A DNA stretch of 6,947 nucleotides from Paramuribaculum sp. (GCA_029051965.1 JAIDJZ010000340.1:1-6947), one strand, 5' to 3'; numbered from the stretch's first letter, positions 1 through 6,772 are shown. Program-made: numbers and translations. Notes: generated by a model not told the origin, from the sequence alone.

Positions 1-159
1 GGTGTAGATCGTCCCGTCGCCGCACACTGACGGAGTGCGATAGACCGACGAACTGCGCATCTCCGAGAGGACTGATTCAAGATGCTCTATAGCTCTCCCG
101 ACACGAACAGCCGAATCGGCAGAATTGCTTCCTATGCTTATGACAAACCGGTTTTTCAT
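1..159 (-). CDS. folK: HPPK (FolK)-like pterin pyrophosphokinase, N-terminal fragment
   Basis: This is the 5' part of a gene that leaves the window at base 1; 53 codons are visible with no stop. It begins at an ATG (159-157) that overlaps the tex stop codon as ATGA. The translation opens MKNRFVISIGSNSAD, then has an amphipathic helix-like stretch (residues 18-34), then SSSVYRTPS (residues 36-44). This order is that of 6-hydroxymethyl-7,8-dihydropterin pyrophosphokinase: a first beta strand ending in (L/I)GSN, a helix, then SS.Y.T. The enzyme transfers pyrophosphate from ATP to hydroxymethyl-dihydropterin in cytoplasmic folate synthesis. The catalytic signature with its paired aspartates lies outside the window, so activity cannot be judged. 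The loop after GSN is shorter than the usual GSNLGD form, so a divergent HPPK-fold protein is possible. Confidence 0.68.
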   Translation of the reverse strand, partial: MKNRFVISIGSNSADSAVRVGRAIEHLESVLSEMRSSSVYRTPSVCGDGTIYT

Positions 160-2282
160 ACAGACTTCAGAGATAGAGCGATGCGCCTGCGTTGATGATC
201 AAGCCCTATGACCCGCACAGAGAGCGTCTGCCCGATTCTCACGACCTCGAGCGGAGAAGCTATCCGACGTTCGCTCATTTCAGAGATGTGAATAAGGCCG
301 TTTTCCTTTATTCCAAGATCGACAAAGGCCCCGAAAGCGGTCAGATTGACTATCTTGCCTCTGACAGTCATTCCCTCGCGGAGATCGTCAAATGTACGCA
401 ACGATGTGTCGCGCCAGTCCGAATCTGCCGCCTCGCGTGGATCGCGTCCCGGTTTTGCGAGTTCTCGGATAATATCGTGAAGAGTCTCCTGTCCGACCGA
501 ATCATTTTTAAAAGCAGCGAGATCTATTTCTGCCAGAGCAGCCTGATTGCCTATCAGATCCTGCACGCTCTTGCCGACCGAACGGGCCATGCGTCCGACA
601 AGCGCATAGCTCTCGGGGTGAACCGCACTGTTGTCGAGCGGATTCCCGGCGCCATGAATTCTTAGAAAGCCTGACGATTGCTCGAAAGCTTTCGGTCCCA
701 GTCGAGCCACTTTCAGCAGTTCCGACCGAGACTTGAAATCGCCGTTGGCACGACGGTAGTCTACTATATTTCCGGCAATGGCCGGACCGATACCGGCGAC
801 ATAGCTGAGCAACTCGACGGAAGCAGTATTGAGATTGACACCGACCTCGTTGACACATTGGCTGACTGTAAAATCGAGACTGTCGCGAAGACTTGTCTGA
901 TTGACATCGTGCTGATACTGACCGACCCCTATCGATTTGGGATCTATCTTCACAAGCTCAGCCAATGGATCCTGCAGACGCCGGCCGATTGAAACCGCGC
1001 TGCGAAATGTCAGGTCAAGATCCGGGAACTCCCGCTGAGCCACCTCCGACGCGGAATAGATGCTTGCTCCCTGCTCGCTGACACGCTCTACCTTCATTTT
1101 TTCATGGAAGTCAACCGTCATCAGGAATGCTTCGGTCTCAGCCGACGCCGTTCCGTCGCCAAGGGCGATCAGCCGGCAACGATGCTTTGAAGCCATACGC
1201 TTCAGGATCTCAGCGGCCTCCTTCTGTCTGCTATGGGGCGGAACAGGATAGATTACTGCCGTTTCGAGCAGATCACCCTGTTTGCTGAGACAGGCGACCT
1301 TACAGCCGGTCCGGAAACCGGGGTCGATCGCAAGAACCGGCTGTGCGGAGACCGGGGGCGCAAGAAGCACCTGCCGCAGACCCGCCGAAAAAAGATCGAT
1401 CGACTGTCTGTCGCTTCGGTCCTTCACCTCAGAGAGAATCTCTGTCGTGATCGACGGCAAAAGCAATCTCTTGTAGCAGTCGCGGATCGCCTTGACAATT
1501 ATAGAGCGCGTCTCATCGCTACCGCCGTCCTTAATAATTCTTGATTCTATGACCGACAGCATCTTATCGTCGTCGACATCTACCGACAGTTTAAGCGCCG
1601 ATTCGTTTTCGCCGCGTTTGAGAGCAAGAAACGAATGAGCCGCAATCCGCTCGAAACTCTGGGAAAATCCGGCATAGTCGGCATATTTCGGATCTGAGAC
1701 CGCGCCCTTGCAGCATAGCCTGCCTGAACGCCACAACAGACGACGCAAAACAGCGCGAACCGAAACATTCTCGCTGACCCACTCGGCAATTATATCGGAC
1801 GCTCCTTTGATCACCTGCTCGCAGGTAGGAAACCCATCGCAGACAAATCTGCGGGCCTGCGAATCGATATCATGTGATTTCTGGGCCATAATTATTCTGG
1901 CCAGCGGCTCCAGTCCCGCCTCGCGGGCTACAGTCGCGCGCACTTTCCTTTTCGGCTTATACGGCAGATAGATGTCTTCGATCCGACGCGGGTCGAAACA
2001 TCCGGAAATCTCGTCGCGCAACCGGTCTGTCAGCTTTCCTAACGACTCGATCGACTCTATTACCGAGGCTTTCCGCTTCTCAAGAGCACGCAGCACCTCC
2101 ATGCGGTCGATGATCTGCTTGACTGAAATTTCATTAAGCGCGCCAGTCTTCTCCTTTCTGTAACGCGCGATGAACGGCACCGTGGCGCCATCATCCGCAA
2201 GCGCGACCACATTGCCTACCTGCACGGGGCTGAGTCCAAGCTCCGTTGCAATCAGACCGACCAGACTGTCATTCGGATTCAT
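156..2282 (-). CDS. tex: Tex family S1 RNA-binding transcription accessory protein
   Basis: A full-length Tex protein of 708 residues, cytoplasmic, related to eukaryotic Spt6. It binds nucleic acid and is linked to transcription and RNA turnover. Domains in order: the helical Tex N-terminal region (about 1-200) with VPFIARYRKE (35-44) and EDIYLPYKPKR (102-112); a YqgF/RuvC-like domain starting at AIDPGFRTG (318-326) and including SIGRRLQDPLAELVKIDPKS (431-450); a helix-hairpin-helix region (about 480-545, containing VAGIGPAIA); and a C-terminal S1 domain (about 636-706, with GAFVDLG and GLIHISEMS). The protein ends directly after the S1 domain, whereas proteobacterial Tex proteins are longer (about 780 residues). 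The usual GNGTASRETE motif reads GDGTASAETE (375-384). The ATG overlaps the stop codon of the upstream phosphoesterase gene as ATGA, and the tex stop overlaps the folK-like start in the same way. Confidence 0.97.
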   Translation of the reverse strand: MNPNDSLVGLIATELGLSPVQVGNVVALADDGATVPFIARYRKEKTGALNEISVKQIIDRMEVLRALEKRKASVIESIESLGKLTDRLRDEISGCFDPRRIEDIYLPYKPKRKVRATVAREAGLEPLARIIMAQKSHDIDSQARRFVCDGFPTCEQVIKGASDIIAEWVSENVSVRAVLRRLLWRSGRLCCKGAVSDPKYADYAGFSQSFERIAAHSFLALKRGENESALKLSVDVDDDKMLSVIESRIIKDGGSDETRSIIVKAIRDCYKRLLLPSITTEILSEVKDRSDRQSIDLFSAGLRQVLLAPPVSAQPVLAIDPGFRTGCKVACLSKQGDLLETAVIYPVPPHSRQKEAAEILKRMASKHRCRLIALGDGTASAETEAFLMTVDFHEKMKVERVSEQGASIYSASEVAQREFPDLDLTFRSAVSIGRRLQDPLAELVKIDPKSIGVGQYQHDVNQTSLRDSLDFTVSQCVNEVGVNLNTASVELLSYVAGIGPAIAGNIVDYRRANGDFKSRSELLKVARLGPKAFEQSSGFLRIHGAGNPLDNSAVHPESYALVGRMARSVGKSVQDLIGNQAALAEIDLAAFKNDSVGQETLHDIIRELAKPGRDPREAADSDWRDTSLRTFDDLREGMTVRGKIVNLTAFGAFVDLGIKENGLIHISEMSERRIASPLEVVRIGQTLSVRVIGLDHQRRRIALSLKSV

Positions 2283-3469
2283 TGTTTTTTGCGAAGGGTT
2301 AACACTGTTATCTCGGGAACCGCGCCAAGCCGCATAGGCATTCCGACAGTCCCGACTCCGATATTGACGTATAACGGATGTTTCTCTTCGGCATCATTAT
2401 AGAGGCCGCCCCAGGTGTCATAGCGGAAACATGCGGGCGAAACACCGGCAACCTCAATCTGCATTGCATGCGTATGGCCCGAAAGCGTTAGATCGACTTT
2501 CATATCTCCTGAACCTGCAACCTCCTGAGCCCAGTGGGCCGGATTGTGCGTCAGAAGGATCTTGACTGTCGGATCTGATAGATTCCCGTAAGAGTCTCTC
2601 AGAGAGCCGTAAACTTTAAATGGCGGATCGCCGATGTTCTCGACGCCTATAACTGCGATGGAATCTCCGTCGGCATAGATATAGTCCGACTCATTCAGCA
2701 ACAGCTTCCATCCGATACTGCGCTCCATATCTTCAAGCTTAGCCACATCTGCAGCCTTCGCTTCGTCGGAGGGCCACGACGAGTAATCGCCATAATCGTG
2801 ATTACCCATAATCGAGTAGACTCCATGCGTAGCGTCAAGTCTCGACAGCGGAGAGAGGTGAGGAATAAGTTCCTGACTGTGGCGGTTGACTATATCTCCC
2901 GTAAAGACAATGACATCTCCATTCAGAGAGTTTATACGGTCAACAAGCTGACTGACGAACGTCGTGTCGGCGCCATAAGTGCCGGCGTGAAGATCCGAGA
3001 ACTGGACTATTCTCATTCCGTCAAACGAATCCGGAAGATTCTCGACAGGAATCTCAACTTCGCGGATCTGGGTTCTGTAGCGATTGACAAGCGCGCCCCA
3101 CCACATTGCGAGAAACACCACCACGGCAGCAATCCCACCGGCCACAGAAAGACCGCTGAGACGTCTGCGACGGAACAGCTTCGGCAACGATGCGAGCAGG
3201 TCAAAGACGACAAACGTAATTTTTGCGGCGTAGAAACTGAACACGGTAAAGAGAAGCCACATGATTGTACGCAGCATCTCGTCATCGCCCGACCTGTAAG
3301 GGAGGCAGACAGCAACCCCGAGCACTCCGAAGAGAACTACCGAACCGCACATCTGGAATTTTGACGGTCCTGCAGACCGGCAACGGCTCCTCAACACGCG
3401 GAATACATAACAATCAATGGCGACACAAACGATCGCCATTATCAGTAACGGTATGATTGGAATACGCAT
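2279..3469 (-). CDS. Membrane-anchored calcineurin-like metallophosphoesterase
   Basis: A 396-residue protein with an N-terminal membrane part and a C-terminal calcineurin-like phosphoesterase domain. Hydrophobic segments lie at about 3-25, 40-57, 67-92 and 108-127, suggesting four helices; a basic cluster (RRRR, 100-103) sits before the last. The catalytic domain (about 150-390) shows the metal-binding motifs in order: SDLH (158-161), TGDIVN (190-195), GNHD (222-225), THNP (307-310) and GHTH (331-334). All expected metal ligands appear present. The family includes YkuE-type enzymes and chlamydial LpxG, which cleaves UDP-diacylglucosamine; the substrate here cannot be read from the sequence. 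The ATG at 3469 has a very AT-rich leader (AATAATTATTT) and no Shine-Dalgarno sequence, typical of Bacteroidetes. The gene follows the acyltransferase gene by 67 bases and its stop overlaps the tex start, so the genes are probably cotranscribed. Confidence 0.93.
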   Translation of the reverse strand: MRIPIIPLLIMAIVCVAIDCYVFRVLRSRCRSAGPSKFQMCGSVVLFGVLGVAVCLPYRSGDDEMLRTIMWLLFTVFSFYAAKITFVVFDLLASLPKLFRRRRLSGLSVAGGIAAVVVFLAMWWGALVNRYRTQIREVEIPVENLPDSFDGMRIVQFSDLHAGTYGADTTFVSQLVDRINSLNGDVIVFTGDIVNRHSQELIPHLSPLSRLDATHGVYSIMGNHDYGDYSSWPSDEAKAADVAKLEDMERSIGWKLLLNESDYIYADGDSIAVIGVENIGDPPFKVYGSLRDSYGNLSDPTVKILLTHNPAHWAQEVAGSGDMKVDLTLSGHTHAMQIEVAGVSPACFRYDTWGGLYNDAEEKHPLYVNIGVGTVGMPMRLGAVPEITVLTLRKKQ

Positions 3470-3492
3470 AAATAATTATTCTGGTTATGCGC

Positions 3493-3517
3493 GTCCCTTC
3501 CGCATGGGGAAGGAGAC
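3493..3517 (-). other. Imperfect hairpin between acyltransferase and phosphoesterase genes
   Basis: The intergenic spacer holds an inverted repeat: GTC-CCTTCC (3493-3501) pairs with GGAAGG-A-GAC (3508-3517), with a six-base loop and one bulged base. No T-run follows on the minus strand, so it is not a standard intrinsic terminator. It could be an mRNA processing or stability element, or chance. Confidence 0.3.
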
Positions 3518-3536
3518 TACATCAAGTACATCGGAA

Positions 3537-4700
3537 TCAATTGTTTCCGGCTGCTTCAAGTTTATTTTTAAGCGGATTGGAATACATCACAAGCATCATC
3601 TCGCGCATGTAACTGCGGTCTTCCTCCGGAACATTTTCAAGACGGACCATGTCGAGTTTTCTTTCAAGATAAGCCTTGAAGTCCTCAACCTCCTGCGTAG
3701 TGTAGTGATCGGCAAAACGATCGGTCGAATGCAACAGATCGTAGGCAATGTAATTGATCGGATATATCTTGTAGCCGAGATGGATATGGCGGTCTATCAG
3801 ATTGCAGACTCTTCTGACAACTTCGATCTTGTCCTCGGAAGAAAGGTTGCTAAGATCCTCATTGATGCATCTGCCGATTTCAAAGTGGACACGACCTTTA
3901 TGCTGAAGCAAACCGGTCTCCATGCTCAGCAAATCATCATGCTGCGACTTGCGGAATTCCGGATCGAGCTTCTTCAGAAGGAACTCTCTGGCTTTCAGAT
4001 GGTCGTTCGGGTCATATTCATACGTGATCGAAACCGGAACGATGTCGATCGACTGGAGATTCTCGACAATCGTACCGCCGCCTGCAAGGGCAAGCATCTT
4101 GACAAGAGACTCCTGAGTGCGGTCATTGGAGTCTTTCGCACGGCCTTCACGCTGGGCGATCCATACGCTCTGGTGACGTTCATTTATATCGTAATGAATA
4201 TAGGCAGACAGCTGTTTTGCTGCTTCAAGCGCCTTTGTCATTTTGACATCACGCTTGACAATGAAACTTTTGTTGAGCTTCACGAGGTCTGTTATCCAGT
4301 CGAAAATCAGAAGGTTATTGCCGATCGCAACTTCAGAGGTCGGCAAGTTGTTGATCAAGAAGCCATAGTTGAGAAACGAAGCATCGAGCACGATGTCCCT
4401 ATGATTGGACATGAAAGTGTAGCTCTTGCCACACTCAAGATTCTCAAGACCTCCGATCGTAACGCCGTCGGTTGTCTTCGAAACGAGCAGCTGAAGGAAC
4501 GGGAGCATCATCTCACGCTGGAATGTATCATTGTAGGTAATCTTTTTCAGCTTCTCGACAAATTCGGGAAAGTTGACATCCGGCATGACAAATCTGACAG
4601 CATGCTCAAATCCAGGCTCTTCGACAAGTTCCGCCATGCGGGCCTTGAACTCGCTGTCGCTATAGGGTTGTATATCTTTAAAATCAATTTCTTCAACCAT
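3537..4700 (-). CDS. PlsC/PlsB-like glycerolipid acyltransferase
   Basis: A probable 1-acyl-glycerol-3-phosphate acyltransferase-family protein that would move an acyl group to a lipid or lysolipid acceptor at the inner membrane. From the ATG at 4700 it is 387 residues. The visible motifs are SNHRDIVLD (98-106, the histidine/aspartate motif), SFIVKRD (145-151, like the second motif), QREGRAKD (183-190, the EGxR motif) and DIVPVSI (219-225, the proline motif). The histidine-to-aspartate spacing is HX5D (H100, D106) rather than the usual HX4D; D102 is another candidate. I see no strong transmembrane helix. The frame is open upstream to an ATG at 4730 and a TTG at 4733; 4700 was chosen because it has an AT-rich leader and because FKDIQPYSD resembles where relatives begin (from memory). 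It is the first gene of its apparent operon, with a promoter match about 60-100 bases upstream. The exact acceptor is unknown. Confidence 0.87.
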   Translation of the reverse strand: MVEEIDFKDIQPYSDSEFKARMAELVEEPGFEHAVRFVMPDVNFPEFVEKLKKITYNDTFQREMMLPFLQLLVSKTTDGVTIGGLENLECGKSYTFMSNHRDIVLDASFLNYGFLINNLPTSEVAIGNNLLIFDWITDLVKLNKSFIVKRDVKMTKALEAAKQLSAYIHYDINERHQSVWIAQREGRAKDSNDRTQESLVKMLALAGGGTIVENLQSIDIVPVSITYEYDPNDHLKAREFLLKKLDPEFRKSQHDDLLSMETGLLQHKGRVHFEIGRCINEDLSNLSSEDKIEVVRRVCNLIDRHIHLGYKIYPINYIAYDLLHSTDRFADHYTTQEVEDFKAYLERKLDMVRLENVPEEDRSYMREMMLVMYSNPLKNKLEAAGNN

Positions 4701-4759
4701 AAGAAACACAAATTGAGATTTCACTTCCATCAATGTCAGACGGAGAGATCAGGCTGACA

Positions 4760-4801
4760 CAAAATTATTTTCAAAATTAGACAAAAAAATCCACCCGACA
4801 A
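4760..4801 (-). promoter_or_regulatory. Bacteroidetes-type promoter for the acyltransferase unit
   Basis: On the minus strand a TTG (4801-4799) is followed after 19 bases by TAATTTTG (4779-4772), matching the Bacteroidetes TTG / TAnnTTTG pattern. A second identical TAATTTTG (4767-4760) follows 12 bases downstream, but its upstream TTTG is only 14 bases away, so it is a weaker candidate. Predicted transcription starts would be near 4767 and 4755, giving a leader of about 55-65 bases to the ATG at 4700. The surrounding DNA is strongly AT-rich. The match is by pattern only. Confidence 0.6.
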
Positions 4802-4879
4802 TATAGCCGCTTTGAATCTTAGCTTTTTTTAATAATAGCGCACCCCGAGGCTCTGCCTGCTGAGGAAGACGCGGGACAT

Positions 4880-4905
4880 ATCTGCAGCTGATCAGCCGCG
4901 CAGAT
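4880..4905 (-). other. Inverted repeat spanning the rluD stop codon
   Basis: ATCTGC (4880-4885) pairs with GCAGAT (4900-4905), and a perfect 10-base palindrome, GCTGATCAGC (4887-4896), sits inside it. The RNA could fold into a six-pair outer stem, an internal loop and a three-pair inner stem with a GAUC loop. The rluD stop codon is within the structure. No T-run follows on the minus strand, so if it helps end the PASTA-rluD transcript it is not by the standard intrinsic route. I see no better terminator in 4734-4891. Confidence 0.3.
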
Positions 4906-5959
4906 TTTTGGCTTCGCAGTATGTGCGCCACTTTTCAATCATCGCGGTCATATCCGCCGGAACCGGAGCTTCAAAAAACAACTCCTCACCGGTTTCAGGA
5001 TGCACAAACCCGAGAGTCCTTGCATGCAGAGCCTGTCGGGGACAGACCTCAAAACAGTTGCGTACAAACTGCATATATGATGCCGAGCGTTCGCCTCGAA
5101 GCACTTCGTCTCCTCCATATCTGGCATCATTCAGAAGCGGATGTCCGATGTGGCGCATATGAACACGGATCTGATGCGTACGCCCTGTCTCAAGACAGCA
5201 ACGCACAACCGACGCATAGCCCAGATTCTCGACAAGACTATAGTGAGTGACCGCATGCTTTCCCATCGACGGATCTTCCATAACCGCCATTTGCATGCGG
5301 TCCTTCGGATTTCGTCCGATATTGCCCTCGATCCGCCCGTCGGCAGGCTGAGGCACGCCCCAGACAACCGCGACATACTCGCGGCGCGTCGTCTTGTTGA
5401 AAAACTGCTTCCCGAGATGAGTTTTGGCATCCGGCGTCTTCGCAACGACAAGCAATCCCGAAGTATCCTTGTCGATTCTGTGGACAAGCCCCATGCGGGG
5501 ATCATTCACATCATAATCGGGATTATCCCTGAAATGCCATGCAAGAGCATTGACAAGCGTGCCGCTATAATTCCCATGACCCGGGTGGACCACCAGCCCG
5601 GCCGGCTTGTTTACAACAAGCAGTTCGGAATCTTCATAGACTATATCAAGGGGAATGTCCTCGGGAATTATCTCAAGTTCGTAGCGCGGGCGATCCATGA
5701 CCACGCTGACGACATCAAGCGGCTTCACACGATAGTTGGACTTGACCGGCTTGCCATTGACAAGCACACATCCGGCATCAGCTGCCTGCTGCACCCGGTT
5801 GCGGGATGACTTTTCAAGCCTCGCCACAAGAAATTTATCGACGCGCAAAAGCTGCTGGCCCTTATCCGCGACAAAACGGAAATGCTCATACATTTCGCCG
5901 TCTCCCTGAATCGATTCATCCTCTGAATCATTCAGCTCGTCAAGAAATTCTTCTTCCAT
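4892..5959 (-). CDS. rluD: RluA/RluD-family 23S rRNA pseudouridine synthase
   Basis: A 355-residue cytoplasmic enzyme that converts uridines to pseudouridine, probably in helix 69 of 23S rRNA if it is a true RluD. An acidic N-terminal tail (1-22) precedes an S4 RNA-binding domain (about 37-88, with LLRVDKFLV and GCVLVNGKPVK). The catalytic domain begins near VNKPAGLVVHPGHGN (116-130) and holds the active-site motif HRIDKDTSGLLV (160-171), with D163 as the expected nucleophile. Later family motifs are LETGRTHQIRVH (256-267) and ALHARTLGF (310-318). The length fits RluD subfamily members from Bacteroidetes. Starts at M1 (5959) and M23 (5893) are both possible; M1 is preferred because acidic N-terminal tails are common in Bacteroidales members (from memory). 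It lies 32 bases after the PASTA gene with no promoter match between them. The exact target uridines are inferred from the subfamily only. Confidence 0.93.
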   Translation of the reverse strand: MEEEFLDELNDSEDESIQGDGEMYEHFRFVADKGQQLLRVDKFLVARLEKSSRNRVQQAADAGCVLVNGKPVKSNYRVKPLDVVSVVMDRPRYELEIIPEDIPLDIVYEDSELLVVNKPAGLVVHPGHGNYSGTLVNALAWHFRDNPDYDVNDPRMGLVHRIDKDTSGLLVVAKTPDAKTHLGKQFFNKTTRREYVAVVWGVPQPADGRIEGNIGRNPKDRMQMAVMEDPSMGKHAVTHYSLVENLGYASVVRCCLETGRTHQIRVHMRHIGHPLLNDARYGGDEVLRGERSASYMQFVRNCFEVCPRQALHARTLGFVHPETGEELFFEAPVPADMTAMIEKWRTYCEAKNLRG

Positions 5960-5991
5960 CTACTATTGAATAACAGCTAACTGCCGGCCTT

Positions 5992-6639
5992 TTAGAATAT
6001 ATTCAGCTTCTCAACCGTGAAAGTAGTATCGATCTGCATTGAGTCGACCTCAATCTCATTATTGAGAATTTCGTCGGGAAGTCCGGCTCCGATTTCAATC
6101 ACGATTTCCGCATTGACAGGGACTCGAGCGCCTGCCATCAGACGCTTGCCGTCGCGCTTGACCGAAAGGACAAGATCCTTGAAGTCGGAGGGCACTGTGT
6201 CAACCCTGACATTCTTGATTCCGAGTCCGTCAAGAACTGACCTGGCCTGTCGGTAGGATATATCCGTCAGCGCAGGCAGCAGCACCTGACGCGGAGTGAA
6301 AGCATTGATCGAAAGATAGATCATGCAGCCTTCCTTTACCGTACTCGCGGCCTTCGGTGTCTGATCGACGACCTGCCCCGGCTTCAACGCCGAGTCATGG
6401 ATCGAGTCAGATATGCTGACCTCGAAGCCCGCTGCCGTCAGAACCTCTTCAGCCTCATAGACCGTCATTCCCTTGACCGTCGGCACTACAGCCTCCTTGC
6501 CATGCCGCGTCCAGACATCAAGCCACTGTGACACAAGCCACACCAGCAAGACTCCCACAATAGCCATGAGGAGCAGATTGAGAACAACCGTCAGAAACTT
6601 TCTGACACCTTTTTTATCGTCGTGCAATTCCTTTTTCAC
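5992..6639 (-). CDS. Membrane-anchored protein with two PASTA domains
   Basis: A small single-pass membrane protein with no kinase or penicillin-binding domain. From a GTG start at 6639 it is 215 residues: a short charged leader (KKELHDDKKGVRK), one transmembrane helix (about 15-37), a first PASTA repeat (about 52-112, opening VVPTVKGMTVYEAEEVL) and a second (about 119-184, opening LLPALTDISYRQARSVL), then an acidic tail to 215. The PASTA part is probably periplasmic. PASTA domains in other proteins bind peptidoglycan or muropeptides, so an envelope role is plausible but unproven. The frame stays open upstream to an ATG at 6870, but that extension covers two promoter matches, an 11-base tandem repeat and a C9 run and looks non-coding. 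The first downstream ATG (6567) would cut into the membrane helix. The gene is followed closely by rluD. Confidence 0.85.
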   Translation of the reverse strand: MKKELHDDKKGVRKFLTVVLNLLLMAIVGVLLVWLVSQWLDVWTRHGKEAVVPTVKGMTVYEAEEVLTAAGFEVSISDSIHDSALKPGQVVDQTPKAASTVKEGCMIYLSINAFTPRQVLLPALTDISYRQARSVLDGLGIKNVRVDTVPSDFKDLVLSVKRDGKRLMAGARVPVNAEIVIEIGAGLPDEILNNEIEVDSMQIDTTFTVEKLNIF

Positions 6640-6644
6640 TGGAT

Positions 6645-6675
6645 CAAATATAATTCGGTTCGACTTGACCGGCAA
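6645..6675 (-). promoter_or_regulatory. Proximal promoter match upstream of the PASTA gene (P2)
   Basis: On the minus strand TTG (6675-6673), a 20-base spacer and TATATTTG (6652-6645) match the Bacteroidetes promoter pattern. The predicted start of transcription, near 6640, falls almost on the GTG proposed as the PASTA start codon, so this promoter would give a leaderless or nearly leaderless message. If translation really starts further upstream, this match would be inside coding sequence and accidental. Confidence 0.45.
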
Positions 6676-6734
6676 CTGATCCCCTGCTATGGCCGGAAGC
6701 CCGACCGCAACAGAGTGTCCTGCCAACAATTTTG

Positions 6735-6765
6735 CAAAAATAACCAAATCCGCCGACATAACCAA
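6735..6765 (-). promoter_or_regulatory. Distal promoter match upstream of the PASTA gene (P1)
   Basis: On the minus strand TTG (6765-6763), a 20-base spacer and TATTTTTG (6742-6735) match the Bacteroidetes pattern. Transcription would start near 6730, giving a leader of about 90 bases to the GTG at 6639. A perfect palindrome, TTTTGCAAAA (6730-6739), overlaps the -7 element and the expected start site, a position where a repressor could act. This is the more conventional promoter for the PASTA-rluD unit. Confidence 0.5.
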
Positions 6766-6772
6766 GATTTTC

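Noticed and set aside
2798..3364. A 188-codon plus-strand open frame opposite the phosphoesterase
   Set aside because: It overlaps the catalytic domain of an intact metallophosphoesterase and is charged, low-information sequence.
3537..4733. TTG start for the acyltransferase at 4733
   Set aside because: The TTG lies directly before an in-frame ATG (4730), and a further ATG at 4700 has a better AT-rich leader; a TTG start is not needed.
3417..4757. A 446-codon open frame on the plus strand opposite the acyltransferase gene
   Set aside because: It mirrors the acyltransferase almost exactly, has no recognisable motif, and the minus-strand frame carries all the acyltransferase motifs. Long antisense frames arise from codon bias.
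4802..4830. Possible plus-strand terminator ending in a T7 run at 4824-4830
   Set aside because: The stem before the T-run is only three base pairs, and there is no plus-strand gene that would need it.
5141..5809. A 222-codon plus-strand open frame opposite rluD
   Set aside because: The minus strand encodes a complete RluD with catalytic HRIDKDTSG; the plus-strand translation shows no domain.
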